Part shown: positions 36,511 to 44,691 of the stretch, piece by piece
Layout of the letters: every line of letters begins with the position of its first letter
How positions within the stretch are numbered: position 1 is the first letter of the stretch
DNA from: Flagellimonas lutimaris
GTDB lineage: Bacteria; Bacteroidota; Bacteroidia; Flavobacteriales; Flavobacteriaceae
Assembly: GCF_003581615.1 (NCBI RefSeq)
Contig: NZ_QXFH01000074.1
Location: 1,256 to 65,255 of the forward strand
DNA: 64,000 nucleotides
Direction of reading: 5' to 3'
Made by a program: the position numbers and the translations under genes
Notes under the pieces: generated by a model
Seen by the model: only the letters and a program-made list of their open reading frames with translations
The model's database searches: none
What the model was told of the DNA's origin: nothing

Positions 36511-37524
36511 TTATTTGGCGAACCTGTGCAGCGTAAAAGTCATAGCTGCCAAAAGGAAAAATGCGCCAATTTGATGTGCGATTCCCAACCAAAGAGGAAC
36601 AGCGTAAATTAGCGTTAGAACTCCCAACAAAAATTGCACAAAAACAAGGCCCAATAGAACTTTCAATCCTTTTTCCTGCAAAGGTGTGGTCGGCATTTTT
36701 CGGGTTTTGAACCAAATCAGAGCAATAAAGCCAACTACTAAGTAAGCCAAATATCTGTGTACGAACTGTACACCGCTTTTTCCTTCAAAAAAGTTCTTGA
36801 TTACGGGTTGTTGCTCAATATAAACAGTTTCATGAATCAGCTTTCCCTCACTCATTAAAGGCCAATGATTGTGTATAAAGCCTGCATCCAATCCAGCTAC
36901 AAAAGCTCCCCATATAATTTGCAGTAGCAAAAGTACAAGCCCAATTCGAATAAGATTTCTGATTCCCTTGTCGATTTCTTTTTTTTCTGGGTAAATGAGG
37001 TCCAACGCCACCCATAAGCTATAGGCGAAGGTTAGAAATGCAGTTGTTAGGTGTGCCGCCAACCTAAAGTGAGATACATCGGGGCGATCTATAAGGCCAC
37101 TTTTTACCATATACCATCCCAAAAACCCTTGAAACCCGCCCATAATCAACAATATTATGGCCTTTTTAATGGTAGGTTTGTCCAATTTTTTGGTAACCAA
37201 GAAGTAAAGGAATGGTACCATGAAAACAACGCCTATAAAACGCCCAATAACCCTGTGAAGCCATTCCCAGAAATAAATGTCTTTAAACTCCTCGATTCCA
37301 AAATGGTTGTTGAGTTTTTGGTATTCGGGATATTGCTTGTACAATTCAAACGCTTCTTGCCATTCTTGCTCGTTCATTGGAGGAATGGTGCCCTGTATCA
37401 ATTTATAGTCGGAAATGGAAAGTCCGGAGTGGGTAAGACGCGTTATCCCCCCTACCAAGACCATAACAAAAATGAGAAAACATCCAGTTAGCAACCAATA
37501 GACTACATATTTGTTCTTTTTCAT
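36511..37524 (-). CDS. ctaA: heme A synthase (COX15/CtaA)
   Basis: Inner-membrane monooxygenase of 337 residues that converts heme O to heme A for cytochrome aa3 oxidases. It has about eight transmembrane helices. The opening VLVGGITRLTHSGLSISDYK and the WLHRVIGRFIGV and LVHRYLAYL-type His motifs supply the heme ligands. Its start overlaps the CCA-type gene by 4 bases (ATGA junction), so it is translated from the glycosyltransferase-sua5-cca transcript. Confidence 0.95.
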   Translation of the reverse strand: MKKNKYVVYWLLTGCFLIFVMVLVGGITRLTHSGLSISDYKLIQGTIPPMNEQEWQEAFELYKQYPEYQKLNNHFGIEEFKDIYFWEWLHRVIGRFIGVVFMVPFLYFLVTKKLDKPTIKKAIILLIMGGFQGFLGWYMVKSGLIDRPDVSHFRLAAHLTTAFLTFAYSLWVALDLIYPEKKEIDKGIRNLIRIGLVLLLLQIIWGAFVAGLDAGFIHNHWPLMSEGKLIHETVYIEQQPVIKNFFEGKSGVQFVHRYLAYLVVGFIALIWFKTRKMPTTPLQEKGLKVLLGLVFVQFLLGVLTLIYAVPLWLGIAHQIGAFFLLAAMTFTLHRFAK

Positions 37525-38951
37525 TCCAAGTGGACTTTTAGATTCATTTTTTTGCCTTTTTCCAACATAAAATTGTAGGCAGCTTCATGCTCATTTGGGA
37601 TTTCTCCTTCTAAAATCGCTTCTTTGATTGCGTCTTTGATGATGCCTATTTCCTTAGAAGGTTTTAGGTTGAAGGTTTTCATAATTTCTTCACCAGAAAC
37701 AGGGGGCTGAAAGTTTCGGATATGATCTCGCTCTTCGACCTCCACTATTTTTTGACGAACTATTTTGAAGTTGTTCTTGTACTTTTTCTGTTTGCGTGGA
37801 TTCTTGGTGGTAATGTCGGCTTCGCAAAGCGTCATCAAATCTTCCACAAAATCCCCTGCATCAAAAACCAATCGTCTTACTGCGGAATCGGTTACATGGT
37901 CTTCGGACAAAATGATGGGGCGTGAGCTCATCAACACCATTTTTTGAACAAATTTCATTTTCTCGTTCAACGGCATCCGCAACCTTTTGAAGAGTTTATA
38001 GACCATTTTTGCTCCTACAAACTCATGCGCGTGGAAGGTCCAACCAATTTTTTTGTGGAATTTTTTGGTAGGTGCCTTTCCAATATCGTGTAGCAATGCG
38101 GCCCAGCGTAACCAAAGATTATCCGTAGTTTCCGCAATATTGTCCACCACTTCCAACGTATGCCAAAAGTTGTCCTTATGGCGCTGGCCTTCTTTTTCCT
38201 CGATGCCTTGTAAATCAGTCAACTCGGGCAAAATTAAAGGTAGGAGCCCTGTTTGGTGCATCAATTTGAAACCCACGGAAGGCTTGGAGCTCATCAAAAT
38301 TTTGTGGAGTTCGTCCACGATACGCTCCTTTGAAACTATTTTGATACGGTCTTTATTCTCCGTAATGGCCTGAAGCGATTTTAGTTCAATGGTAAAATGC
38401 AGTTGTGTGGCAAACCGGATAGCACGCATCATTCGTAAGGGGTCATCCGAATAAGTGATGCCCGGCTCCAACGGAGTTCGAATGATTTGTTTGTCCAAAT
38501 CGGCCAAGCCATCAAACGGATCTAAAAGTTCCCCAAATTTAGATTGGTTCAATGCCAAGGCCATGGCATTTATGGTAAAATCACGACGGTTTTGGTCGTC
38601 TTCCAAGGTTCCATCTTCCACAATGGGTTTTCTGCTATCACGATTGTAACTTTCCTTTCGGGCCCCTACAAATTCAAGCTCTAAATCCTTGTCTTTGATC
38701 ATGGCCGTCCCAAAATTCTTGAATACGGAAATCTCTGGTTGGCCCTTTAGTTTGGAGGCTACTTTTTTGGCAAGTGCTATGCCGCTACCAATGGCAACAA
38801 TATCAATATCCTTCGGGGTGTTTCTTTTTAAAAAGTAATCACGTACAAAACCACCGATTACGTATGCGTCAACCCCCAGTTCATCTGAAGCCTCGCCAAT
38901 AAGTTTAAAAATAGGATGTTGTATTGCTCCTGTATGGAATTCCTTCGCCAT
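37521..38951 (-). CDS. tRNA nucleotidyltransferase / poly(A) polymerase family with HD domain
   Basis: Class II nucleotidyltransferase of 476 residues that adds or repairs the 3' CCA of tRNA. The catalytic region is YVIGGFVRDYFL with DIDIV (metal-binding Asp pair), followed by NRRDFTINAMAL and DDPLRMMRAIRFA. An HD phosphohydrolase-like domain (WAALLHDIGKAPTKKF) fills about 245-360. Bacteria with several such genes split CCA and poly(A) functions, so the specific reaction is inference. It lies 1 base after sua5 and overlaps ctaA. Confidence 0.93.
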   Translation of the reverse strand: MAKEFHTGAIQHPIFKLIGEASDELGVDAYVIGGFVRDYFLKRNTPKDIDIVAIGSGIALAKKVASKLKGQPEISVFKNFGTAMIKDKDLELEFVGARKESYNRDSRKPIVEDGTLEDDQNRRDFTINAMALALNQSKFGELLDPFDGLADLDKQIIRTPLEPGITYSDDPLRMMRAIRFATQLHFTIELKSLQAITENKDRIKIVSKERIVDELHKILMSSKPSVGFKLMHQTGLLPLILPELTDLQGIEEKEGQRHKDNFWHTLEVVDNIAETTDNLWLRWAALLHDIGKAPTKKFHKKIGWTFHAHEFVGAKMVYKLFKRLRMPLNEKMKFVQKMVLMSSRPIILSEDHVTDSAVRRLVFDAGDFVEDLMTLCEADITTKNPRKQKKYKNNFKIVRQKIVEVEERDHIRNFQPPVSGEEIMKTFNLKPSKEIGIIKDAIKEAILEGEIPNEHEAAYNFMLEKGKKMNLKVHLE

Positions 38952-38952
38952 T

Positions 38953-39513
38953 TTATTCCCGAATAACCTTCACCTGTCCGTCGCTGCTCAATTTAATGAT
39001 GGAGGAGGGGGAAGGGTTTTTGTTTTCGTCTTGCAAATTTACCACATAGTCCACTCCTTTTAAAATTTCTTCATCAATATCGTTGAATTGTTTTGGGGTG
39101 GGATTTCCAGAAATATTGGCCGAAGTGGATACAATGGGTTTTCTGAATTTATTGATGAGGTACTGGCAAAATTTATCCGATGCTACGCGGATGGCCAAGG
39201 TATTGTCTTCCGCCACGAGGTTATCGGCAATGCCCATAGGTTCGTCAAACACAATGGTGGTGGGTTTTGTCGCCAAATCCATGATATCGTAAGCTACATC
39301 TGGCACTTCTTTTACATGGCGTTCCAACATGGCTTGGTTGGCCACCAAACAAATGAGTGCCTTTGTATCTTCCCGTTTTTTAAGTGCATAGACTTTTTTT
39401 ACGGCCTCTGTGTTGGTGGCGTCGCAACCAATGCCCCAAACCGTGTCGGTAGGGTAGAGGATGAGCCCTCCCTCCTGCAGGATTTTATTGCAGTTGTTGA
39501 TTTCTTCAATCAA
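38953..39513 (-). CDS. threonylcarbamoyl-AMP synthase (Sua5/YrdC family)
   Basis: Makes threonylcarbamoyl-AMP for the t6A37 modification of tRNAs. The protein has 186 residues with the single YrdC domain: GGLILYPTDTVWGIGCD, KKREDTKALICLV and the ISTSANISGNPTP motif (here IVSTSANISGN) are intact. It starts at TTG (39513), as no in-frame ATG is available, and overlaps the upstream glycosyltransferase gene by 8 bases. tRNA maturation thus runs through two adjacent genes here (sua5 and cca). Confidence 0.92.
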   Translation of the reverse strand: MIEEINNCNKILQEGGLILYPTDTVWGIGCDATNTEAVKKVYALKKREDTKALICLVANQAMLERHVKEVPDVAYDIMDLATKPTTIVFDEPMGIADNLVAEDNTLAIRVASDKFCQYLINKFRKPIVSTSANISGNPTPKQFNDIDEEILKGVDYVVNLQDENKNPSPSSIIKLSSDGQVKVIRE

Positions 39514-40333
39514 TGTTCTTGAATTTAAGTTGAAAATGGTCTGTCAATGCCGACCATTGGGTTCTATTTTTATCTTCTTTAATGTTTGTACTTTTTAGTG
39601 ATTGCTTTTGGGAACCCCAGATAGGTATAGGTTCTTTATCACTGTTGTAGGCTTGTATCGATGTTGTGCCTTTAAGAAGCCCCATTATTTTAAACCATAG
39701 GTCGTCGGCATTGGGTGCAAGTTTTAAAAATAGGTCTCGGTCGAAAACACGTTTATCCATAGTATTTGGTGGGTAAAGTGTACCACCAGCTCCAATGGGT
39801 AATGTCATTCTTGAATTTTCACATCCTAATCGGTTCGGTTTCCATGATTTGTAAGGAAGTAATTCTCCTTTTTCATTATAAGTGATGCATCTGGTTTGAT
39901 TAGCAATGATTTTATTGGGATGTTTTTGATGAACTTCGTACAGTTTGGACAGCCAATTTTTTCGGTACATCATATCATCATCACATGTGATAATAGTTTT
40001 TTCAGGATAATGATTTAGGGGTTCCACCAGTTTTCTGTGCGAACTGAAATAGTCCGTAAATTCAATCATAAAAAGTTCTCCAACTAAGTCATTCAGCTTT
40101 TTTGGGATTTTTCCCTTTAAATCCTCGTGCAACCAAAGCACAATTTTTTCGGGAAGTACATCCTGATTGAACAAGCTCCGTACAGTTAGGTGTACAATAT
40201 TTAGTCTGGATGGTATAGAGGCCAACGAAACAATAACGGGAACACGTTTTTTATTGGATGTGAGTTTCTTCTTGGATTGCCAAGTCAAATTAGCTTGATG
40301 AAAAAGTGAAACAGGGATTTCCTTGACCTTCAT
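39506..40333 (-). CDS. glycosyltransferase-like protein (DXD type)
   Basis: Protein of 275 residues with a nucleotide-sugar-type core: VPVIVSLASIPSRL, the region ITCDDDMMYRKNW (a likely DXD metal motif) and a C-terminal acceptor part. It belongs to a loosely defined bacterial family of predicted sugar transferases. No membrane segment is seen. It is the first gene of the unit glycosyltransferase-sua5-cca-ctaA (promoter at 40352-40359) and diverges from another glycosyltransferase gene, which hints at surface glycan work. Confidence 0.82.
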   Translation of the reverse strand: MKVKEIPVSLFHQANLTWQSKKKLTSNKKRVPVIVSLASIPSRLNIVHLTVRSLFNQDVLPEKIVLWLHEDLKGKIPKKLNDLVGELFMIEFTDYFSSHRKLVEPLNHYPEKTIITCDDDMMYRKNWLSKLYEVHQKHPNKIIANQTRCITYNEKGELLPYKSWKPNRLGCENSRMTLPIGAGGTLYPPNTMDKRVFDRDLFLKLAPNADDLWFKIMGLLKGTTSIQAYNSDKEPIPIWGSQKQSLKSTNIKEDKNRTQWSALTDHFQLKFKNID

Positions 40334-40351
40334 TGTGGAAGTTTAGAATCA

Positions 40352-40359
40352 CAAAATTA
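40352..40359 (-). promoter_or_regulatory. minus-7 element (TAATTTTG) of the glycosyltransferase-sua5-cca-ctaA unit
   Basis: The minus-strand TAATTTTG lies 18 bases before the ATG at 40333, in the divergent gap. Confidence 0.6.
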
Positions 40360-40386
40360 AGGATATGAGATAACATTTAATATTTC

Positions 40387-40394
40387 TATTTTTG
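40387..40394 (+). promoter_or_regulatory. minus-7 element (TATTTTTG) of the glycosyltransferase at 40421
   Basis: TATTTTTG would put the transcript start at about 40401, at the ATG at 40400. That argues for the ATG at 40421 as the start. Confidence 0.6.
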
Positions 40395-40420
40395 TCAAGA
40401 TGAACCTAGAGGAAAAGGGA

Positions 40421-41233
40421 ATGCCAAAAATATCAGTAATTGTTAGCACTTATAATGCCGAAGAGTGGCTAAAAAAAGTGTTATGGGGGTTTAATTGCCA
40501 GATTTTTAAAGATTTTGAATTGGTGATTGCTGATGATGGTTCGGGTCCGAAAACCAAGGAATTATTGGAAGAGATGTCCAAAAAGGTCTTTTACAATATT
40601 ATCCATGTTTGGCAAGAGGATGATGGTTTTCAAAAATCAAGAATCCTGAACAAAGCCGTGGAAGCTTGCAATGCCAATTACATTATTATGACCGATGGTG
40701 ACTGTATTCCTCGTGAGGACTTTGTTGAGGTGCACTACATTAACAAAGAACCTGGTTTTTTTATTTCTGGTGGATATTACATGCTACCAATGAATATTTC
40801 CAAGATGATTACCTTGGAAGATATCGAAAAACAGAATTGTTTTAATATCAATTGGCTGAAGGAGAAAGGTGTTCCAAAAACTTTTAAGAATAATAAGTTG
40901 ACGGCAAATGGCATAGTTTCCAAGTTGCTGAATACTTTTACCCCTACCAATGCTAGTTGGAACGGTCATAATTCTTCTGGGTGGAAAAAGGATATTTTAA
41001 ACATAAACGGTTTTGATGAGCGCATGCAGTACGGTGGACAAGACCGCGAACTGGGTGAGCGTTTGTTCAATTTTGGTATAAAATCCAAACAATTGCGCTA
41101 TAGCGCAGTATGTGTACACTTAGATCATAAAAGAGGGTACAAAACACCAGAATCTATCGCCAAAAATCAGGCGATACGAAAAGAGACAAGATTAAACAAA
41201 CAAGTGTGGACGCATTACGGCATCACCAAGTAG
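40421..41233 (+). CDS. glycosyltransferase family 2 (with galactosyltransferase-like C-terminus)
   Basis: GT-A fold transferase of 270 residues. The start MPKISVIVSTYNAEEW is the classic GT2 opening. The DXD-type motif is MTDGDCIPREDFV, and the C-terminal NGFDERMQYGGQDRELGERL resembles the galactosyltransferase-like end of this group. The ATG at 40421 (7 codons inside the ATG at 40400) is supported by the promoter position and the family start. It probably builds a surface polysaccharide or LPS. It ends inside the 3' end of the convergent glycosyltransferase gene (19-base overlap). Confidence 0.9.
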   Translation: MPKISVIVSTYNAEEWLKKVLWGFNCQIFKDFELVIADDGSGPKTKELLEEMSKKVFYNIIHVWQEDDGFQKSRILNKAVEACNANYIIMTDGDCIPREDFVEVHYINKEPGFFISGGYYMLPMNISKMITLEDIEKQNCFNINWLKEKGVPKTFKNNKLTANGIVSKLLNTFTPTNASWNGHNSSGWKKDILNINGFDERMQYGGQDRELGERLFNFGIKSKQLRYSAVCVHLDHKRGYKTPESIAKNQAIRKETRLNKQVWTHYGITK

Positions 41234-42018
41234 TAAGCTAGCTCGTTCTTTTTTTCCAATCTTTTCAGTTCTCTAAATCTTTCTAGTACACCAAGTGCAT
41301 TGAGGTAGCAAATGGTCCATCCTTTTTTGCCATCCAAAAATCCTAAACGGATAATGTAGTGATTGAAGAACTTCCAAAATGGTTTGATTGTTATTAGAAG
41401 ATAATTAAAATGCTTTTCCTTATAAAAGTCTTCTTTAGCTTTTAATTGACCATATTTTAGCATTTTCCCCTTATAATCCTGATAATCTTTGTAGCAGTAA
41501 TGAATTAGCTTCTCTTGAAGGATTCCTGATTTGCCATCGACAACCAAGGTTTCGTGCACAATTTTTCTATCCGTAAAATGAGCTTTACTTTTTCTAAAAA
41601 GTCTATGATTTTTATCGGTCTGCCAACCACTGAAATTCAGTGGTTCATTCTGGAACATAAACTTTCTGTAAAACCAATAAGCTTCATGGGCATTTGGATT
41701 ATTTATGGTATCAATGATTTCTTTTTGAAGACTTTCAGTAACTATTTCGTCCGCATCCAAAAACAAAACCCAATCATTGGTTGCTTGTTTAAGTGTGAAT
41801 GATTTTTGCGCCGTAAAGTTTTCAAAAGGGTTTTGAAACACATTGACTTTTGGGTGGTCCAAAAGATATTCGTAGGTACCATCGGTACTATAGGAATCAA
41901 CAACGATAATTTCATCGGCAAAAGAAACGGAATCTATACATTTTTCAATATATCCCATTTCATTGTAGGTGATGATAAGTGCTGATAGTTTTTGCTTTGG
42001 GGTGCGAAATCCAGCCAT
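41215..42018 (-). CDS. glycosyltransferase family 2, KdtX/WaaE-like
   Basis: GT2 enzyme of 267 residues. KLSALIITYNEMGYIEKCID opens the domain, followed by EIIVVDSYSTDGT and the metal-binding FLDADEIV. The layout matches LPS-core transferases of the WaaE/KdtX group, so outer-membrane LPS or capsule building is the likely role. It has its own promoter at 42048-42055. The last 19 bases overlap the convergent glycosyltransferase gene. Confidence 0.9.
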   Translation of the reverse strand: MAGFRTPKQKLSALIITYNEMGYIEKCIDSVSFADEIIVVDSYSTDGTYEYLLDHPKVNVFQNPFENFTAQKSFTLKQATNDWVLFLDADEIVTESLQKEIIDTINNPNAHEAYWFYRKFMFQNEPLNFSGWQTDKNHRLFRKSKAHFTDRKIVHETLVVDGKSGILQEKLIHYCYKDYQDYKGKMLKYGQLKAKEDFYKEKHFNYLLITIKPFWKFFNHYIIRLGFLDGKKGWTICYLNALGVLERFRELKRLEKKNELAYYLVMP

Positions 42019-42047
42019 GATTTATTGGTGTGGTGTTTGGTATTTTA

Positions 42048-42055
42048 CAAATCTA
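42048..42055 (-). promoter_or_regulatory. minus-7 element (TAGATTTG) of the KdtX-like glycosyltransferase gene
   Basis: The minus-strand TAGATTTG lies 29 bases before the ATG at 42018. Confidence 0.55.
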
Positions 42056-42195
42056 TAACAAAAAAAAAAGGTAAAAATTGTTTGCCTGTTTATTTTTCTT
42101 ACAACAATCAACTATCTAATTTCCCTACCAGTTTTTTGTTAAAATCTAAATTTTCAATATTGATTGATGTATAATTAAGAGGATGAAAAATGAAT

Positions 42196-42228
42196 AGGGT
42201 TGCTTTTTTTTATCAAAAAAGCAACCCT
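42196..42228 (-). terminator. terminator hairpin downstream of dapD
   Basis: A perfect 14-bp stem (42196-42209 with 42215-42228, 5-base loop) lies 40 bases past the dapD stop. The tail on the minus strand (ATTCATTTTTC) is only moderately T-rich. The stem itself contains A/T runs, so it can act on either strand. Confidence 0.75.
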
Positions 42229-42268
42229 TATCTTAAAAAAATAGCTTTAGTTGTGGAACAATGCCTAA

Positions 42269-43084
42269 CTACACCGCTACATTATGCTCCCGCAGCGCAT
42301 TGTTCAAAGAAGTTTTCTTATCTGTACTTTCTTTTCTCTTACCAATAATCAGAGCACACGGCACTTGATAATCCCCAGCTGGGAATTTTTTGGTATAGCT
42401 TCCTGGGATTACAACGGATCTTGCAGGCACACGTCCTTTCAATTCCACAGGTTCGTCTCCAGTTACATCAATTATTTTAGTAGATGCGGTTAAAACCACA
42501 TTGGCTCCCAGAACGGCTTCTTTCTCAACACGGACTCCTTCCACAACAATACACCTGGAACCGATAAAGGCATTGTCCTCAATAATAACGGGAGCAGCTT
42601 GTAAAGGTTCCAATACGCCTCCAATACCTACACCGCCACTTAAGTGGACGTTTTTACCGATTTGAGCGCAGCTTCCTACCGTGGCCCAAGTGTCCACCAT
42701 GGAACCTTCATCAACATAAGCACCAATGTTCACATAACTGGGCATCAAAATAGTGCCTTTGGAAATATAGGCTCCATGTCTTGCAACAGCATGAGGTACA
42801 ACGCGAACACCTTTTTCTTTGTATCCTCTTTTTAAAGGGATTTTATCGTGATATTCAAAAATGCCAGCTTCAAGCACCTCCATTTTTTGGATTGGAAAAT
42901 AAAGCACAACAGCCTTTTTCACCCATTCGTTGATTTGCCAACCATCTTCCGTTGGTTCTGCACATCGCAACTCACCTATATCTATTAGATCTATTACTTC
43001 ACGTATGGCAACTTGAGTCTTTTCATCTTCCAACAACTCTCTATTGTCCCAAGCTTTTTCGATTAGCGTCCTTAATCCTGTCAT
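42269..43084 (-). CDS. dapD: tetrahydrodipicolinate N-succinyltransferase
   Basis: Lysine and peptidoglycan enzyme of 271 residues that succinylates tetrahydrodipicolinate with succinyl-CoA. A helical N-terminal domain (TGLRTLIEKAWDNRELL) precedes the left-handed beta helix built from hexapeptide repeats (about 100-230). The start at 43084 is taken because the promoter element lies at 43102-43109, between it and an ATG at 43117. With lysA (22977) this defines the succinylase branch of diaminopimelate synthesis. Confidence 0.95.
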   Translation of the reverse strand: MTGLRTLIEKAWDNRELLEDEKTQVAIREVIDLIDIGELRCAEPTEDGWQINEWVKKAVVLYFPIQKMEVLEAGIFEYHDKIPLKRGYKEKGVRVVPHAVARHGAYISKGTILMPSYVNIGAYVDEGSMVDTWATVGSCAQIGKNVHLSGGVGIGGVLEPLQAAPVIIEDNAFIGSRCIVVEGVRVEKEAVLGANVVLTASTKIIDVTGDEPVELKGRVPARSVVIPGSYTKKFPAGDYQVPCALIIGKRKESTDKKTSLNNALREHNVAV

Positions 43085-43101
43085 TTTTCTTAAAGTTTTG
43101 A

Positions 43102-43109
43102 CAAAGATA
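43102..43109 (-). promoter_or_regulatory. minus-7 element (TATCTTTG) of dapD
   Basis: The minus-strand TATCTTTG is 17 bases upstream of the ATG at 43084. Confidence 0.6.
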
Positions 43110-43163
43110 AGCCCCATAGCAGAATTATGGTTCCCATTTTTAAGGGCATAACATTTTTAAGGT

Positions 43164-43171
43164 TATTTTTG
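43164..43171 (+). promoter_or_regulatory. minus-7 element (TATTTTTG) of ruvX
   Basis: TATTTTTG lies 13 bases before the TTG start at 43185, so the leader is very short. Confidence 0.6.
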
Positions 43172-43184
43172 CCAAAAAATTATT

Positions 43185-43595
43185 TTGGCTAGAATTTTAG
43201 CTTTGGATTTTGGAAAGGTAAGGACAGGAATAGCAATTACTGATGAACTTCAGTTAATTGCTTCTGGATTGACCACTATTGAAACTAAAGATTTGATTTC
43301 CTTTTTGGAACAGTACACCCAAAAAGAATCCGTGGAACGCTTTGTGGTGGGGCTACCCAAACAAATGGACAATACGGCATCCGAGTCAGAAGTTCTTATA
43401 CAAGGATTTTTAAATAAGCTAAAAGCCAGGTTTCCTTCCATTCCTGTGGAACGCCAGGATGAGCGATTCACCTCTAAAATGGCATTCCAATCCATGTTGG
43501 ATAGCGGAATGAAAAAGAAGAAAAGAAGGGACAAGGCCCTAGTCGATGAAATAAGTGCCACGCTGATATTGCAGGCCTACTTAAATAGATTTTGA
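43185..43595 (+). CDS. ruvX: Holliday junction resolvase-like RuvX/YqgF
   Basis: RNase H-fold protein of 136 residues with roles in pre-16S rRNA maturation and possible junction resolution. The opening RILALDFGKVRTGIAITDE carries the first catalytic Asp, with VVGLPKQMD, ERQDERFTSKMA and DEISATLILQ completing the site. The start is TTG at 43185; the same residue context begins family members. def follows 3 bases later, so the two genes form a unit. Confidence 0.93.
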   Translation: MARILALDFGKVRTGIAITDELQLIASGLTTIETKDLISFLEQYTQKESVERFVVGLPKQMDNTASESEVLIQGFLNKLKARFPSIPVERQDERFTSKMAFQSMLDSGMKKKKRRDKALVDEISATLILQAYLNRF

Positions 43596-43598
43596 TAT

Positions 43599-44189
43599 AT
43601 GATTTTACCGATAGTAGCCTACGGAGATCCCGTTTTGCGAAAAAAGGCAAAGGATATTACATCAGAATATCCAAAACTTGACGAGTTGATAACAAACATG
43701 TGGGAGACCATGTACAATGCTCACGGTGTTGGTTTGGCTGCTCCACAGATTGGGCTTCCCATTAGAATGTTTATGGTGGATACTACACCTTTTGCAGATG
43801 ACGAGGAGTTGAGCAAAGAAGAGCGAGAGCAGCTCGATGGTTTTAAAAAAGTATTCATCAATGCGAAGATTGAGGAAGAAAACGGAAAAGAGTGGGACTT
43901 TAATGAAGGTTGTTTAAGTATTCCTGATATCCGTGAAGATGTAAAACGAAAGCCCGAAATCTCCATCACTTTTTTGGATGAGGATTTCAAAGAGCATACC
44001 GAGACTTTTGACGGTCTCTTGGCCCGAGTGATTCAACACGAATATGATCACATTGAAGGAGTTTTGTTCACTGATAAGCTTTCATCCCTGAGAAAGCGAC
44101 TTTTAAAAAGCCGATTAGAGAAGATTTCCAAGGGAAAAATCAGTGTGGATTACAGAATGAGATTTCCCAATATCAAAAAAGGACGTTAA
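43599..44189 (+). CDS. def: peptide deformylase
   Basis: Metal enzyme of 196 residues that removes the N-formyl group from nascent proteins. All three motifs are present: HGVGLAAPQIG, EGCLSIPDI (metal Cys) and HEYDHIEGVLF (two metal His). It has an insertion around residues 68-90 (DDEELSKEEREQ) seen in Bacteroidota enzymes. Second gene of the ruvX-def unit; the next gene has its own promoter. Confidence 0.97.
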   Translation: MILPIVAYGDPVLRKKAKDITSEYPKLDELITNMWETMYNAHGVGLAAPQIGLPIRMFMVDTTPFADDEELSKEEREQLDGFKKVFINAKIEEENGKEWDFNEGCLSIPDIREDVKRKPEISITFLDEDFKEHTETFDGLLARVIQHEYDHIEGVLFTDKLSSLRKRLLKSRLEKISKGKISVDYRMRFPNIKKGR

Positions 44190-44215
44190 AAAAATCGCTA
44201 TTTGCGATAAAAACA

Positions 44216-44223
44216 TATTTTTG
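44216..44223 (+). promoter_or_regulatory. minus-7 element (TATTTTTG) of the DUF5606 gene
   Basis: TATTTTTG is 22 bases before the ATG at 44245. A TTTG at 44201-44204 is too close to be a normal minus-33. Confidence 0.55.
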
Positions 44224-44244
44224 CGCCCATAAATTACTATTTGA

Positions 44245-44688
44245 ATGGCATTAGACAAGATTTTATCTATTGGAGGTAGACCAGGACTTTACAAATTATT
44301 GACCCAAACCCGAGGTGGTTTTGTTGGCGAATCCCTTTTGGATGGCAAACGTGTAACCGTTGGTTTAAGAAGCAATGTCAGCGTTTTGTCCGAAATTGCC
44401 ATTTATACTTTGGAAGAAGAACTTCCTCTAAAAGAGGTTTTCCAAAAAATCAAGGAAAAAGAGGATGGAAAGAAAACATCCATCAGTCACAAGGCCGATA
44501 AAATTGAATTGGAAGAGTATTTCTTTGAAGTACTTCCCAATTATGATGAGGACCGAGTATACGCAAGTGACATCAAGAAAATTATACAATGGTACAACAT
44601 CCTTCTCGACAACAACATTGTTGACTTTGTTGAAGAGGAAAAGGATGCTGAAGAACCTACTGTCTCTGCCTCCGAAGAGGAAGAATAA
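44245..44688 (+). CDS. DUF5606-family protein
   Basis: Bacteroidota-specific protein of 147 residues with no known function. Residues about 2-55 (LDKILSIGGRPGLYKLL, then TRGGFVGESLLDGKRVTVGL) form an SH3-like domain, and a helical part with an acidic tail follows. No signal peptide; cytoplasmic. It converges with the hexosaminidase gene, leaving 3 bases between them. Its proximity to def and ruvX suggests a translation-related role, but that is only context. Confidence 0.87.
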   Translation: MALDKILSIGGRPGLYKLLTQTRGGFVGESLLDGKRVTVGLRSNVSVLSEIAIYTLEEELPLKEVFQKIKEKEDGKKTSISHKADKIELEEYFFEVLPNYDEDRVYASDIKKIIQWYNILLDNNIVDFVEEEKDAEEPTVSASEEEE

Positions 44689-44691
44689 ATA

